DNA of 64,000 nt. It comes from JBGTGG01 sp964398945 (lineage in GTDB: Bacteria; Bacteroidota; Bacteroidia; Cytophagales; Cyclobacteriaceae). The DNA lies in NCBI GenBank assembly GCA_964398945.1, contig CAYNOT010000010.1, positions 137,779 through 201,778 of the forward strand. The letters are read 5' to 3'. The notes under the pieces are model-generated. The model had not been told where the DNA came from and made no database searches. It saw only the letters and a program-made list of their open reading frames with translations. The position numbers and the translations under genes are program-made. Each line of letters opens with the position of its first letter. Position 1 is the stretch's first letter. This document shows, piece after piece, positions 1-9,836 of the stretch.

Positions 1-505
1 ATTCTGTTCCATTGAGCCGCAAGCTTTCCAGATCGGCCAATGAATTGATGGAAGGGTTTAAGTAGAGATAGTCCAGCATCAGTTTCTCCGGTTCAGCCAG
101 TTTGTACATCGTGTTTTCAAAACTGACCAGGCGATAGCCAAACATCAGGGAGGGCTTTACGTGCTTGTAAGAAAACGTACCGATATCGGTGGTGAAATCC
201 TGTGTCTTCTGGGACGTTATAGCAGTAATGGTGTAAACGCCTTCCGGTATTAACCTGTAGTGAGACATAGCCCATTGCAGGGAAATGTAAGAAGGCGAAT
301 AAATGCGATTCGAAACAATCAGTAGATCTTCCTGTCTTAGTGTTTTGGAAAAAACGTACCAGCGGTTAACTACTCTGCGGATGTAGCCTTTTTGCTGCCA
401 CTCCACCAATCGCCTGGTATCGAAGCTGGAATCCCACTTACGAATATCCTGCGTGGAGAAAGCCAGAAAGGGCTCAAAATGGCTTTTGAAGTCAAGAAAC
501 CTCAT
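1..505 (-). CDS. AbiEi-type antitoxin / transcriptional regulator (partial)
   Basis: The gene starts at ATG 505 and runs off the left edge, so only the first 168 residues are visible. They read as an N-terminal winged-helix-like part followed by a segment with 'RRVVNRWYVFS' and 'IYSPSYISLQWAMSHY', the layout of AbiEi family type IV antitoxins. In known systems this protein represses its own operon and is followed by an AbiEii nucleotidyltransferase toxin; that partner would lie outside the window to the left. The 90 bases upstream are AT-rich and probably hold the promoter. Family assignment is from recognised sequence pattern; the C-terminal half cannot be judged. Confidence 0.7.
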   Translation of the reverse strand, partial: MRFLDFKSHFEPFLAFSTQDIRKWDSSFDTRRLVEWQQKGYIRRVVNRWYVFSKTLRQEDLLIVSNRIYSPSYISLQWAMSHYRLIPEGVYTITAITSQKTQDFTTDIGTFSYKHVKPSLMFGYRLVSFENTMYKLAEPEKLMLDYLYLNPSINSLADLESLRLNGTE

Positions 506-598
506 TAATATTTCTATTTATTGTTAAAAATAACAATTTATAGAAACATTTAAAATTAAACACGGTTTCCGGACGAATTGATACGCCTTCAAGAAAGA

Positions 599-802
599 CT
601 ATGATTTTTTATCCTGCTTAACCTTTTTCTTCATCGGAAACTCAAACCCAAACCGCATGTTGATCTGGTCAGCGTACGGACTTTTGTAATCCGGGTTGTA
701 GAGAATGGTGGCGGTGTTAAATAATTTGTATTCTTTTTTCAAACCAGCGAACGATCCCCAAACCCACTCACGATGTTCGGGGCCAGCTAGGTGTTGGGGC
801 AA
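599..802 (-). pseudogene. C-terminal remnant of an outer-membrane barrel protein
   Basis: A 67-codon open frame with no ATG start (it opens with TTG right after an in-frame stop). The last part, with 'KLFNTATILYNPDYKSPYA' followed by 'MRFGFEFPMKK', has the alternating aromatic/polar strand pattern and late phenylalanines seen at the end of Bacteroidota outer-membrane barrels, with a short lysine-rich tail. No matching upstream coding sequence is visible in the same frame, so this is most simply a decayed gene end. It could also be a spurious open frame; confidence is low. Confidence 0.3.
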
Positions 803-907
803 TATTCAGAATCTATTTGCCCGTTGCAAACATGTAAATTTGTTGGAGATACAGCCAAGGCAAAAAGGAAATGCAAGGATATCAACTTGCCGGAAGAATT
901 CTGACAA

Positions 908-1618
908 TTAGGATCTTGGCCTTCGATAATGTTCCCCTTTTTTCAACAGGGTTTCCAGGTGCAGCGCGTGCTCCGGATTTAACGTCACAACACTAACCGA
1001 GAAGGTAAAGGTGTCACTAGTTTCATTTATAATTTTTATAACGGGGTTTGCTTTTGTTGAAACCCAGGGGCTTGAAAGGATATCCGCTTCCAGTTTCTTT
1101 GCCCACTCCTCTTTTGAAAAGGATTGGGGAACTATAAGTGTAAACGAATTAGTATCCGCAAAGTCTTGTTTTTGTTTGAGGATAACCCGGTTGCTCAACA
1201 CAGAGTAGGGGATTCGTGCGCTTTCACCTTGTTCGGTTTGTAGCGATAAATGCAAGTTGCCCATGCGTGTTATCTGACCGGAGTATTCCGCAGTCTTGAT
1301 CATTTGCCCAATCTTATAAACCTGCTGCGACTTAAAGAGCACACCTGCAATAAAATCGCGTACTAAAAACCAGGATAGCAGCGTCACCAAAACAACTACG
1401 AGTACTACTACCAATACAGGGTAGTAAGATTTTTGGCTTAACGTATAGGCGGTACTCCAAAAGACAAATGCAACCCATACAACCAGTTCCACAATTGGCA
1501 TACTTGCCGGTATTTTATGGAAGCGTGATTGGCTCACTATTTTTTTTCCGATCACGTGTAGCAAACGAAATCCAAGAAAAACACCTATTCCTGACAGTGC
1601 AATAACAATAAGCTTCAT
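908..1618 (-). CDS. MscS-like mechanosensitive channel family protein
   Basis: 236 residues. The N-terminal half has three hydrophobic segments (about 1-20, 42-62, 66-90), followed by the MscS pore/beta-domain signature 'FLVRDFIAGVLFKSQQVYKIGQMI' region in which a membrane helix runs into a small Sm-like beta domain ('SGQITRMGNLHLSLQTEQG', 'IPYSVLSNRVI'). The C-terminal 80 residues look like the alpha-beta cap of small MscS proteins. Such channels release solutes on hypo-osmotic shock in the inner membrane. It lies 22 bases downstream of the cotransporter fusion gene on the same strand and is probably co-transcribed with it, which suggests a joint role in ion or volume balance (inference). 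Confidence 0.8.
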   Translation of the reverse strand: MKLIVIALSGIGVFLGFRLLHVIGKKIVSQSRFHKIPASMPIVELVVWVAFVFWSTAYTLSQKSYYPVLVVVLVVVLVTLLSWFLVRDFIAGVLFKSQQVYKIGQMIKTAEYSGQITRMGNLHLSLQTEQGESARIPYSVLSNRVILKQKQDFADTNSFTLIVPQSFSKEEWAKKLEADILSSPWVSTKANPVIKIINETSDTFTFSVSVVTLNPEHALHLETLLKKGEHYRRPRS

Positions 1619-1640
1619 TTTACTTTATTGATTATTTTTT

Positions 1641-4600
1641 TCATAGCAGTTCACGTTCTTCCAAAAGTTGTGAAACAAATGACTCTACATACGTATTGAT
1701 TGCAAAAACACCCGGGGTATTTTCGTACAACAATCCCATACGTTGCAATGCGTATACCAGTCCTTCTACTTTCAATAAGGGTAACCCCATGATGCGCATC
1801 AGTTTAGGAATGGTAGTACGCTTGTGCAACACCACTTCCGATAGCACAACCAATAGGGTTGGTTTCAAATCACGCAGCGCACCAAATGATCGATTTCCCG
1901 GCATCCTCATGTTCAATGTCTTTTCATTGATGGAAAGAATATCGCTCAACCAACCATTTAATGCGACCCCCGGGTTTCCGCGTGAATACTCAAAGTACTC
2001 ATTGAATATACGCGCAGTCCGGAATGCCGAAAGTTCATCCTCGGGCCTATCTTTGATAGTGAACTTCAGCCCGCTCGATTTATGGCGGAGCAGGATCAGG
2101 TTCTTCAAATCCTCAGCAGTAAAAGGCTGGCATTCGATCACACTAATAAAATGGTGTTGGATAGTAAGTACGCGGTTGATCAGGTTATAAGCTTGTGGAT
2201 TTGATGAGAGAATGAACAAACATTTGTTACTGTATAGATTGATCAGGTTCAGCATTTCTTTAATTACTTCGTACCCCTCTGACCTGCGCTCCCACCAACA
2301 TTCCATATCGTGGATGTGAAGTATTGATCCGTGTGGAATGGATTCCAAGATTTCAACGGAGCTACCTGAAAATCCTGTAACCTTTTGTAAAACTGTATTG
2401 AATACTTCCGATGTTGCGGCTTCTGCCTTTGGCGGGAAAGCATGGAACGTTTGTCGTTCGCGTACAAATTTTGCCAGGATATATTTTGCCAAGGCAGTTT
2501 TTCCCTGGTTCTTGTTTCCAAGAATCATGATGGCCCCGTGCAATCCTTGGTCATACCGTTGCAAAGCTTTTTGAAATGCTTCTTCTTCTTTTGGACGAGC
2601 TACCCAAAAATCATTGCCAATATTTGAACGGCCACTGAAAAGGTTTTTATAATAGAATGGCAACTGTTCGAAAATAGCTGGCGATGGACTTACTGCCTCT
2701 ACAAGATCAAGGATTTTACTGGACTGCGATACATTGCTATCTGTAGCTGTAAATTGTTTGGCCATCAATACACCCCCGCTAATCGAATAGAGTAATTTGG
2801 CACTCAGGTTCTTGGTCCACCCCAACCCCTTTCGCGACCAATCGATAATTTTTGATTTTACTTTTTTGCCCCTGAACCCGCGTGCAAAAGCATAGAATTC
2901 AGTAGCGCTTGCATTGATACGGAACGGTTGGAGCGGTTCAAATGAACCTATAAAAAGTTCATTTATCGAAGAAGACAATCCAGCTTCCAATTCCTTGATT
3001 CGTTTTTCTTCGTGAAGGAGATTCTGAATAGATTCTTCGATGATCTTGATGAAGTTATCATCGGGTAATCCGGTGTCATTTTTCAATGCATTGTCTAATC
3101 CAAACTTTACCAGGTTTGCGATATCCTTGATGATGAAATTGCTTTTTCGTAATCCTTCGCTCACCTTTTCCAGATGGTCCTCTCCTTTGCTGATCAACCG
3201 CGATTCAATAAAGTGACTGGTCATGGAGCGCAATGGCAGACTTTGGGATTCCGCCTGGTCGTCTTTCCCTATTTCCACGATAATTGTAATATCATCAGGA
3301 AGCGGGGTAATCAATTCATTGATTTCAGTCGTCCGTTGTGTAAACTGATTGGTCAATTCCAGAATCTGGTTTGGGTCAAAATGGACAGCCAACCGTACAT
3401 CCGCCTGACGGTCATTGAGCAACGTTGTAAACTCATCACGAAGGGCTTGTGAGGGTTGGTAATAATGGACATCAAACCAGCTATGTAAGAAAGTTTCATA
3501 GTTTCGGAGCAACTCCTCTGCATGGCTCATGATTTCACGAATGAGCATTTCTGCATACACTTTGTTGGCGGTCCAAATTAAATTACGTTGCCAGTTTTCG
3601 GCACCGGCCTGTAGCACATCCAATTTTTTGCGATAAGCTTTTCGTTGTTTTGAAAATTTCTCCGCACGGCTATTGACAGACAACCGGCTCAGTGTACCGT
3701 TCATTTTTTGAAGGTTGATGCGATATTCCAATAACAAACGTCCATGGGAGAGTTCCTTGGTTTCTGCCATCTTTTTATTGACGAAGGCAAACTGGTCATC
3801 GAGTTGTTGTAGTTCTTTTTTAAGCAACGCGGTGTTCAATCCAGTGGACTCTTCCTGCTTGATAAGCATATCCAGCGAATCGGCAACATGGTTTAGCAAT
3901 TGGCGATGGTTGGCTAAATCTTCAATACTTCTTCCTTCAAATTCACGTAGGTACGCCACCATAAACAAAATCCGGTTGTCCACCAGATAATGTTCGGCTA
4001 CTTCACGGTAGTGTACACGATGGACCATTGGTTTTCTTGTCAATATTTTTACAAATCGTTTTCTCAATTTGTAAAAGCGGACCCCCATTGAATCTTCTTT
4101 TTGTATTATAAATTCTGCGGGGTCATACGCAACTTTAAGGTGTTGCGGGATTTTTTTAATGTCTTCAAGAATGCGCTTGGTATACCATTGTATCCCTGCT
4201 TCGAGTGTTTCGGTAATAGAAACGGTTCGTTCCTTTACGAGCCGCTCAATAATCACATGGCCTTGCCTGTAAAAATTTTCTTTCACCTGGGCCAGTAATT
4301 TCAGCTTGCGTTTACGGTCTGCTAAGTCAACCACTTTTGCAATGCGGCTGGTGGTTGAATCTTTTAATGATTGAAGTTCTTCAAAAACATGTTGTGCTTC
4401 AACATAATACGGGGCAATTGTTTTTTCAAAAAATAAATTGAGGGTTTTTTGTCCGTTTACATCGAGTTTCTTTATACCCTCTGCGATTACCGGGTACTTT
4501 GAAAGATTCAATTCCGGTAAGGTGGTGTGTGAATACGCAACAGTAGGAAGTATTATATTTTCACTGAGTCCAATATCGAGCGACTGGAACCCTGTTGAAG

Positions 4601-6719
4601 CAGTGATGATCAGGGTAGTGCCCAGTTCGCTCAACAATCCATCGACATTGCTTACGGTTTTCGCACCTTCTTCTATAGACTCTTCCGGCAATCCAATAAT
4701 GGTGAGGTCGGTTCCTTTGGAGTATTGGGAAATAATTTCCCTCGTATTTAACATGTGGAGCGAGTTGTCAATAACATGGATTTCCAAATCGATTCGGAAA
4801 TCGTCTACAATTTTTTGTGTCCGTTTGTTGATCAATTCCGTCATGGAGCGGTTTTCATTTACCACCATTAACCGAAGGGTAGCTTTCGCCCAGAAGGGAT
4901 TTGTAGTGATGTACCGCAACAGGTTGATAGCAAGGGAGAGCGTACGGCCGGAACCATTCCACCAAATGTCAATTGATTTGCCTTTTCCGTATTTCCGTTC
5001 TGTATGGTAATTGAGGAATAAGGAATTGTAGTGATTGTGTTGGATGACTTTTAAGAGATTGGAAAATTTTTCACGGTTTTGTTCTTTTCGACTCCATCCC
5101 ATCAGCACGGTGTTGGGTTGAATTCCTGAGAAACCATATACACGAACCACTTCTTCCATCCCTTCATACACTTCGTGGCATGCATGGGTGATGGAAAAGA
5201 ATTGATCGCTGTCATCCATTTTCTTGGGAGGTGTCTTACCAAGAATAGGATCGGTAGTGGGCACCAATTCAAAACTGGTCATCATTCCGAGTTTTCCTGA
5301 AATCTGGGTGCCCAAATTGATAAGATGTCCACGAACACTTGCATCACCACTAAATAGGATAATGTTTGGCCGCCAGTTGCGATGATGGATTTTTTCCACA
5401 CTTAATTTTCTGATCCCGGTTTTCACTGCGCTTGCCCAAACACCACTCCAGGCATCGCCCGTTTCAAGGGATAGTTCTTTTCTTTTTAAATAAAAAAAGA
5501 CCAACCCTAAAATTACTGTAGCGCCAATCATGGCAAGTAAATCCAATTGGATCATCACAATGATACAAGCAGCAGCTCCTATAAGACTGAGCCAGATGGG
5601 AGCTTTAAAGGAAGGCCTGAAGTCTGCACTGGACCACGCTTCAAATGCGGCACTTAAATTTAAAAAACCATACGTGGTTATAAAGAATACAGAAACGACA
5701 CGCGCAATTACATCCAGTTCACCGACCAATATCCCCATCTCGGCAATAGCAAAAGAAAGGAGCAAGGCATTGCGTGGTTCATTGGATGGGCCAACACCTT
5801 TTGCAAATATTTTTGGTGTGATGCGATCTACTGCAGTGGCTTGTAAAATCCTTGGGGCTCCGAGGATACTACCCAGCGCGGAGGATAGCGTTGCACCCCA
5901 GATACCGATGATCACCAACACGGGAACTACTGCAATCATGGTAAGCACATTTTTGTTGTTGGCAAGTACCATCGGGTCCACTGTATAAGCAAAGAAAAGT
6001 GTCAAACTGATATAGACCATGAATCCAATAGCAATTGCGCTGATGGTGCCGGTAGGAATGGATTTTTTTGGGTCTTTCAAATCACCCGACATTGAAACAC
6101 CAGCTTCAAAACCGGTAACAGCCGGAAAGAAAATCCCAAACAAAACCATCAGTGGTACTGTGGAGGTGGGGTTGCCAAATACTTCACTTGTTGGTTTGAA
6201 CTCATGGTTTGCGCCAAAGAAAATAGACAGTAATGAAAGCCCGATTGCCGCCATTATAAAATATTGTGTCTTGATGGCAAGCGAAGTGGAGATAAACGTG
6301 ATAGTGGTAACCGCCAATAAGATCAATGTACCCGCAATGCGAATTTCATTTTTGGTGACTTCATACTCGAAGTAATTCAAAAAACTTTCCGAAAAACCAA
6401 TCAGGTATAAACTCACACTAAAAGACATTCCTACAAAAAGGGAAAGCCCCAGTGTTCCACCAATAGGCAAGCCTAAACTTCGTGATATAATGTAGTAGGT
6501 GCCACCGGCCTGCACTTTTTTGTCGGTAGCGATGGACGAGACGCTGATACCGGTCGCGAACGCGATAATGTGTGCCACCAAAATTATTCCAAGGGTTTGC
6601 CACAGGCCCGCTTCCCCGATAATCATCGGCAACCGCATGTACATGATCACACCCAGTATTGTTAAAATGGATGGCGTGAAGACTCCACTAAACGTTCCAA
6701 ATTTATTCGATTTTGCCAT
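1641..6719 (-). CDS. SLC12-like cation-chloride cotransporter fused to helical region and P-loop ATPase
   Basis: 1692 residues, more than twice the length of ordinary bacterial APC/SLC12 proteins. Residues about 10-430 are a 12-helix permease with SLC12 hallmarks ('FGTFSGVFTPSILTILGVIM', 'QAGGTYYIISRSLG'). About 440-750 matches the cytosolic SLC12 C-terminal domain (begins near 'HRNWRPNIILFSGDAS'). About 760-1340 is highly charged, helical and coiled-coil-like. About 1370-1692 is a nucleotide-binding module with Walker A GNKNQGKT near residue 1400 and a likely Walker B 'ILHIHDME' near 1467, ending in a winged-helix-like segment. Expected role is electroneutral ion cotransport in the inner membrane; coupling or gating by the ATPase is inference. 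No frameshift is seen, so the fusion appears genuine. The MscS gene follows by 22 bases. Confidence 0.8.
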   Translation of the reverse strand: MAKSNKFGTFSGVFTPSILTILGVIMYMRLPMIIGEAGLWQTLGIILVAHIIAFATGISVSSIATDKKVQAGGTYYIISRSLGLPIGGTLGLSLFVGMSFSVSLYLIGFSESFLNYFEYEVTKNEIRIAGTLILLAVTTITFISTSLAIKTQYFIMAAIGLSLLSIFFGANHEFKPTSEVFGNPTSTVPLMVLFGIFFPAVTGFEAGVSMSGDLKDPKKSIPTGTISAIAIGFMVYISLTLFFAYTVDPMVLANNKNVLTMIAVVPVLVIIGIWGATLSSALGSILGAPRILQATAVDRITPKIFAKGVGPSNEPRNALLLSFAIAEMGILVGELDVIARVVSVFFITTYGFLNLSAAFEAWSSADFRPSFKAPIWLSLIGAAACIIVMIQLDLLAMIGATVILGLVFFYLKRKELSLETGDAWSGVWASAVKTGIRKLSVEKIHHRNWRPNIILFSGDASVRGHLINLGTQISGKLGMMTSFELVPTTDPILGKTPPKKMDDSDQFFSITHACHEVYEGMEEVVRVYGFSGIQPNTVLMGWSRKEQNREKFSNLLKVIQHNHYNSLFLNYHTERKYGKGKSIDIWWNGSGRTLSLAINLLRYITTNPFWAKATLRLMVVNENRSMTELINKRTQKIVDDFRIDLEIHVIDNSLHMLNTREIISQYSKGTDLTIIGLPEESIEEGAKTVSNVDGLLSELGTTLIITASTGFQSLDIGLSENIILPTVAYSHTTLPELNLSKYPVIAEGIKKLDVNGQKTLNLFFEKTIAPYYVEAQHVFEELQSLKDSTTSRIAKVVDLADRKRKLKLLAQVKENFYRQGHVIIERLVKERTVSITETLEAGIQWYTKRILEDIKKIPQHLKVAYDPAEFIIQKEDSMGVRFYKLRKRFVKILTRKPMVHRVHYREVAEHYLVDNRILFMVAYLREFEGRSIEDLANHRQLLNHVADSLDMLIKQEESTGLNTALLKKELQQLDDQFAFVNKKMAETKELSHGRLLLEYRINLQKMNGTLSRLSVNSRAEKFSKQRKAYRKKLDVLQAGAENWQRNLIWTANKVYAEMLIREIMSHAEELLRNYETFLHSWFDVHYYQPSQALRDEFTTLLNDRQADVRLAVHFDPNQILELTNQFTQRTTEINELITPLPDDITIIVEIGKDDQAESQSLPLRSMTSHFIESRLISKGEDHLEKVSEGLRKSNFIIKDIANLVKFGLDNALKNDTGLPDDNFIKIIEESIQNLLHEEKRIKELEAGLSSSINELFIGSFEPLQPFRINASATEFYAFARGFRGKKVKSKIIDWSRKGLGWTKNLSAKLLYSISGGVLMAKQFTATDSNVSQSSKILDLVEAVSPSPAIFEQLPFYYKNLFSGRSNIGNDFWVARPKEEEAFQKALQRYDQGLHGAIMILGNKNQGKTALAKYILAKFVRERQTFHAFPPKAEAATSEVFNTVLQKVTGFSGSSVEILESIPHGSILHIHDMECWWERRSEGYEVIKEMLNLINLYSNKCLFILSSNPQAYNLINRVLTIQHHFISVIECQPFTAEDLKNLILLRHKSSGLKFTIKDRPEDELSAFRTARIFNEYFEYSRGNPGVALNGWLSDILSINEKTLNMRMPGNRSFGALRDLKPTLLVVLSEVVLHKRTTIPKLMRIMGLPLLKVEGLVYALQRMGLLYENTPGVFAINTYVESFVSQLLEERELL

Positions 6720-6942
6720 TTGGCTTTTAAATTATACAAACCCGGTCGTTAAGCCATCGCTCAAGCCACATATTGTTTGATAAATTTATAAATATTGGTG
6801 TGACTTCCCGCGAATGGAAAAGTCTTAATTTAGTTATACTTTAATCCCCTTAAAGGTTTTTGGAATGAAAACATTTCCGAAGTGTTGATCGTGTTAGTTG
6901 TTAGTGAATATGTCCAAGCTACTACCAACTAATAACTACCAA

Positions 6943-7581
6943 CTATTTATTCAATGATTTAAAAAACTTCGCCCAGTTAAACGGGTTCAGGAAAGGATTG
7001 GAAACGGCCTGATACTTATAATTCTGGTTTGCTACCCATTGGTCGAGGTAATATTTTTGATTTTGGGGGCCATCCATTGGTGTTGTCTTAACCATTAGTG
7101 CCAACAGTTCAGCACTTAAATCCTTGCTTTTATAGGAATCGCCTTCCATTGGAATATTCAGCGCGAGTATCGCTTCTTTAAATACTTCCTCCGTTGGGAA
7201 AGGCCGGATAACAACATCTTTCAAGTAGGTAACATCTTCCACCATGTTCACAATAATAGTTTGATATTCCGGTGCATCCCGAGGAACGATATAATGCTGA
7301 AGGACATGGGCAACAGAACTGATCACAATACTATCCCCGACAAGGAATGGCATAGAGAAGAATCCCAATCCATTGGTAGTGGTACCGCGCCCTGCTTTTG
7401 GGGCATATATGTGTACTCCGGGAATTCCTTCGCCCTCTTCATTTAAAATCACACCTGAAAGCTGGATAACACGCTTTTGTGCTTGCGCAAAACTTGATTG
7501 TGAAATAAAAAGCGCAACCAGTACAAACCCTAAAACGGCAATACTTTTAAAAATGCGCGATATGCTAATTGGCTGTTGCAT
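6943..7581 (-). CDS. Carboxypeptidase-like regulatory domain protein
   Basis: 212 residues with an N-terminal signal peptide (hydrophobic stretch about 13-30 ending 'SSFAQAQ'). Residues about 38-115 form a CarboxypepD_reg-like beta-sandwich: 'GVILNEEGEGIPGVHIYAPK' then 'GTTTNGLGFFSMPFLVGD' and 'ISSVAHV'. This is the domain that starts many TonB-dependent receptors, but no plug or barrel follows; the C-terminal ~95 residues are unassigned. Bacteroidota carry many such short exported proteins of unknown role. The gene stands alone between the cotransporter and the ArsR gene. Confidence 0.75.
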   Translation of the reverse strand: MQQPISISRIFKSIAVLGFVLVALFISQSSFAQAQKRVIQLSGVILNEEGEGIPGVHIYAPKAGRGTTTNGLGFFSMPFLVGDSIVISSVAHVLQHYIVPRDAPEYQTIIVNMVEDVTYLKDVVIRPFPTEEVFKEAILALNIPMEGDSYKSKDLSAELLALMVKTTPMDGPQNQKYYLDQWVANQNYKYQAVSNPFLNPFNWAKFFKSLNK

Positions 7582-7645
7582 TGGCTCAAATATACGGATA
7601 TGTGACTAAATTCAATAACTTTGGTTTTACAGAAAAAGTTGTCAG

Positions 7646-8038
7646 ATGCGCTTAAAAAACTTCAATCTAACGCTCGGATCGCAAATTTTTAGGGCTTGCG
7701 CAGATGAATCAAGGCTTCGGATTATCAACCTTATTTTTACGAACGGTGAAATGTGCATCACCGATATTGAGAAAATATTGGATTTTACGCAGGCAAAAAC
7801 ATCAAGGCACCTCATTTATTTCAAAAATTCAGGGATTTTAACTTTTAGGAGATATAATCATTTTGTTTTTTATCAGATAAAAGATGAAGTTTTTGAAATT
7901 GTAAAGCAGATGCTCCAATTTTTGAGCAAAGACCAACAGCTTTTACAAGATCAACAAACCTACCAGACTTTGTTTTCCAACCGTGAACTTGCAATCAATA
8001 ATACACAAATCCAGGAGTGGAGAAAGAACCAAATCTGA
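7646..8038 (+). CDS. ArsR-family winged-helix transcriptional regulator
   Basis: 130 residues. The core (about 10-95) is an ArsR-type winged helix: 'FRACADESRLRIINLIFTNG', recognition region 'ILDFTQAKTSRHLIYFKNSG' and a beta wing ending 'FYQIKDEV'. There is no clear metal-binding ELCVC/DXH motif, so the effector cannot be inferred. A glutamine-rich tail follows. It sits just upstream of the AI-2E-like permease, which starts 23 bases after this stop, so the two are probably one operon. Confidence 0.85.
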   Translation: MRLKNFNLTLGSQIFRACADESRLRIINLIFTNGEMCITDIEKILDFTQAKTSRHLIYFKNSGILTFRRYNHFVFYQIKDEVFEIVKQMLQFLSKDQQLLQDQQTYQTLFSNRELAINNTQIQEWRKNQI

Positions 8039-8061
8039 AAAAAGACATACCCTATTTATTT

Positions 8062-9135
8062 ATGAGCGATCAAAAATATTCTACCCAGGCAATTATCAAT
8101 CTCATTCTTCAACTAACACTATTGGCATTTTTGCTCACCTGGTGTTTCTTGATCCTGCAAAGTTTCATTTCCCCAATTATTTGGGCCATGGTGATGGCGA
8201 TTACGCTTTTTCCTTTGCATAAGCGATTGACAAAGTATTTACGTGGCCGCAGTACGTGGTCGGCAGTATTGATTACTGTTTTTGTTTTGGTCTTGTTTAT
8301 AGTTCCTGCCGGGCTTTTTTTTAAAGGAAGTATCGATGAGTTCCAGGAAATAAAAGCTTCTTATTCGGAAGGCAACTTTCATCTTGGTAAACCCAATGAA
8401 TCTGTGAAAGACTGGCCATTGATTGGCGATAAGTTTTATTCCCTTTGGGATGAAGCATCAACTGATTTAGCTGCATTTATTCAAAACCATGATGAAAAGG
8501 CAAAACAAGTAGCATTAGTTGTGCTGGGATTACTGGGGAGCACAGGAAAAGGGCTGCTGCTGCTAACATTGGCAATCATCATTTCAGGGGTTTTTCTTGC
8601 GTATTCAGAAAGCTCAGGCGAAGCTGCAAAATCCATTGTTGTTCGTCTTGCTGGAAAAAGTGGTGAAGAAATGGTATCCATTGCTGTGGTAACCATCCGG
8701 AATGTGGCGAAAGGAATCCTGGGGGTAGCAGCCATACAATCGTTTTTAGCGGGGCTTGGATTTGTAATAGCCGGTATTCCTGCTGCTGGTATTTTAGTAT
8801 TGATTTGTTTTATCCTGGCGCTGATGCAAATAGGTATACTCCCGGTGGTGATTGGAGCGGTTATTTATATTTGGAATGCTGCCGATCCTCTTACCGCTTC
8901 ATTATTTACTATTTGGATGTTGTTTGTTGGTATTGTTGACAATGTGCTGAAGCCCATTTTACTCGGTAAAGGAGCCCCCGTACCGATGTTGGTTGTTTTC
9001 TTAGGTGCAATCGGAGGATTTATTTTGTCTGGTTTTATTGGATTGTTTACAGGTGCAATTGTTTTATCACTGGGATATAAATTATTTGAACTCTGGTCAA
9101 AGCAGGGGGATACGCAAATGGATGCTGAAAATTAA
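8062..9135 (+). CDS. AI-2E family transporter (PerM-like)
   Basis: Start taken at ATG 8062 ('MSDQKYSTQAI'), giving 357 residues; an ATG at 8017 would overlap the preceding gene and adds a non-conserved polar leader. The protein has two N-terminal helices, a soluble segment about 90-150, then five to six helices with glycine-rich loops ('ILVLICFILALMQIG', 'DNVLKPILLGKGAPVPMLVV'), the hallmark of the AI-2E/PerM exporter family. Members export varied small molecules or ions from the inner membrane; substrate is unknown here. It lies between the ArsR regulator and yjjG, with a 5-base gap to the latter. Confidence 0.85.
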   Translation: MSDQKYSTQAIINLILQLTLLAFLLTWCFLILQSFISPIIWAMVMAITLFPLHKRLTKYLRGRSTWSAVLITVFVLVLFIVPAGLFFKGSIDEFQEIKASYSEGNFHLGKPNESVKDWPLIGDKFYSLWDEASTDLAAFIQNHDEKAKQVALVVLGLLGSTGKGLLLLTLAIIISGVFLAYSESSGEAAKSIVVRLAGKSGEEMVSIAVVTIRNVAKGILGVAAIQSFLAGLGFVIAGIPAAGILVLICFILALMQIGILPVVIGAVIYIWNAADPLTASLFTIWMLFVGIVDNVLKPILLGKGAPVPMLVVFLGAIGGFILSGFIGLFTGAIVLSLGYKLFELWSKQGDTQMDAEN

Positions 9136-9140
9136 ATTGT

Positions 9141-9836
9141 ATGACTGGTTATAAAAGTATTTTCTTCGATCTCGATCACACCCTATGGGATTACGAATCC
9201 AATTCCCGTGATACCTTGTTGGAATTGTATGATCATTTTGAATTGGAAAAGAAGGGAGTTCTCTCTTCACATGATTTTTTCATTCAATTTAAAAGAGTGA
9301 ATACCGAGCTTTGGGATCTATACGATACCGGCAGAATAGACAGCGAAGTAATCAGGAGGGAAAGATTCAAACAAATACTCGAAGTTTTTGATGCCTATGA
9401 AGAAAAACTTTCGCAGGATATTTCATACGAATATTTGCACAGCTGTCCTACCAAAAATAAACTGATCCCGCATGCACTTGAGACTGTTGAATATTTAGCG
9501 GGTAAATATGCCCTCACCATTGTTACGAATGGTTTTGAAGATATTCAAAATACGAAGTTAAAGTCCATGGAACTTTACAAACATTTTAATCATGTTGTCA
9601 CCTCACAACGGGCAGGCGCCAAAAAGCCATCACGGGAAATTTTTGATTTTGCGCTGACCGCAAATTCAATAGTAGCACCGCAGGCAATTATGATTGGCGA
9701 CAATTTAAGAACCGATATTGCCGGGGCAAGAAATGCTGCGATTGATACCGTATTTTTTAATCCCGATTCAAGCCAACACGCAGAAGTAGTGAAACACGAA
9801 ATCTCCACATTAAAGGAACTTTGCGATTTTCTGTAA
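9141..9836 (+). CDS. yjjG: YjjG-family noncanonical pyrimidine nucleotidase (HAD)
   Basis: 231 residues. HAD motif I is 'FFDLDHTLWDYE' (nucleophile Asp in DxDxT), motif II is the Thr in 'LTIVTNGFEDIQ', motif III the Lys in 'RAGAKKPSREIF' and motif IV 'MIGDNLRTDIAGA'. The DLDHTLWDYE opening and TNGF motif are typical of the YjjG subfamily, a cytosolic 5'-nucleotidase that dephosphorylates damaged or non-canonical pyrimidine nucleoside monophosphates. It starts 5 bases after the AI-2E-like gene, so likely shares its transcript. Confidence 0.9.
   Translation: MTGYKSIFFDLDHTLWDYESNSRDTLLELYDHFELEKKGVLSSHDFFIQFKRVNTELWDLYDTGRIDSEVIRRERFKQILEVFDAYEEKLSQDISYEYLHSCPTKNKLIPHALETVEYLAGKYALTIVTNGFEDIQNTKLKSMELYKHFNHVVTSQRAGAKKPSREIFDFALTANSIVAPQAIMIGDNLRTDIAGARNAAIDTVFFNPDSSQHAEVVKHEISTLKELCDFL

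Noticed and set aside
4438..5010. 190-codon plus-strand frame inside the cotransporter fusion
   Set aside because: Antisense shadow of a well-supported long gene, with no recognisable protein features.
8017..8062. Earlier ATG start for the AI-2E family transporter
   Set aside because: Overlaps the ArsR gene by 22 bases and adds a polar leader not in keeping with the family; ATG 8062 preferred.
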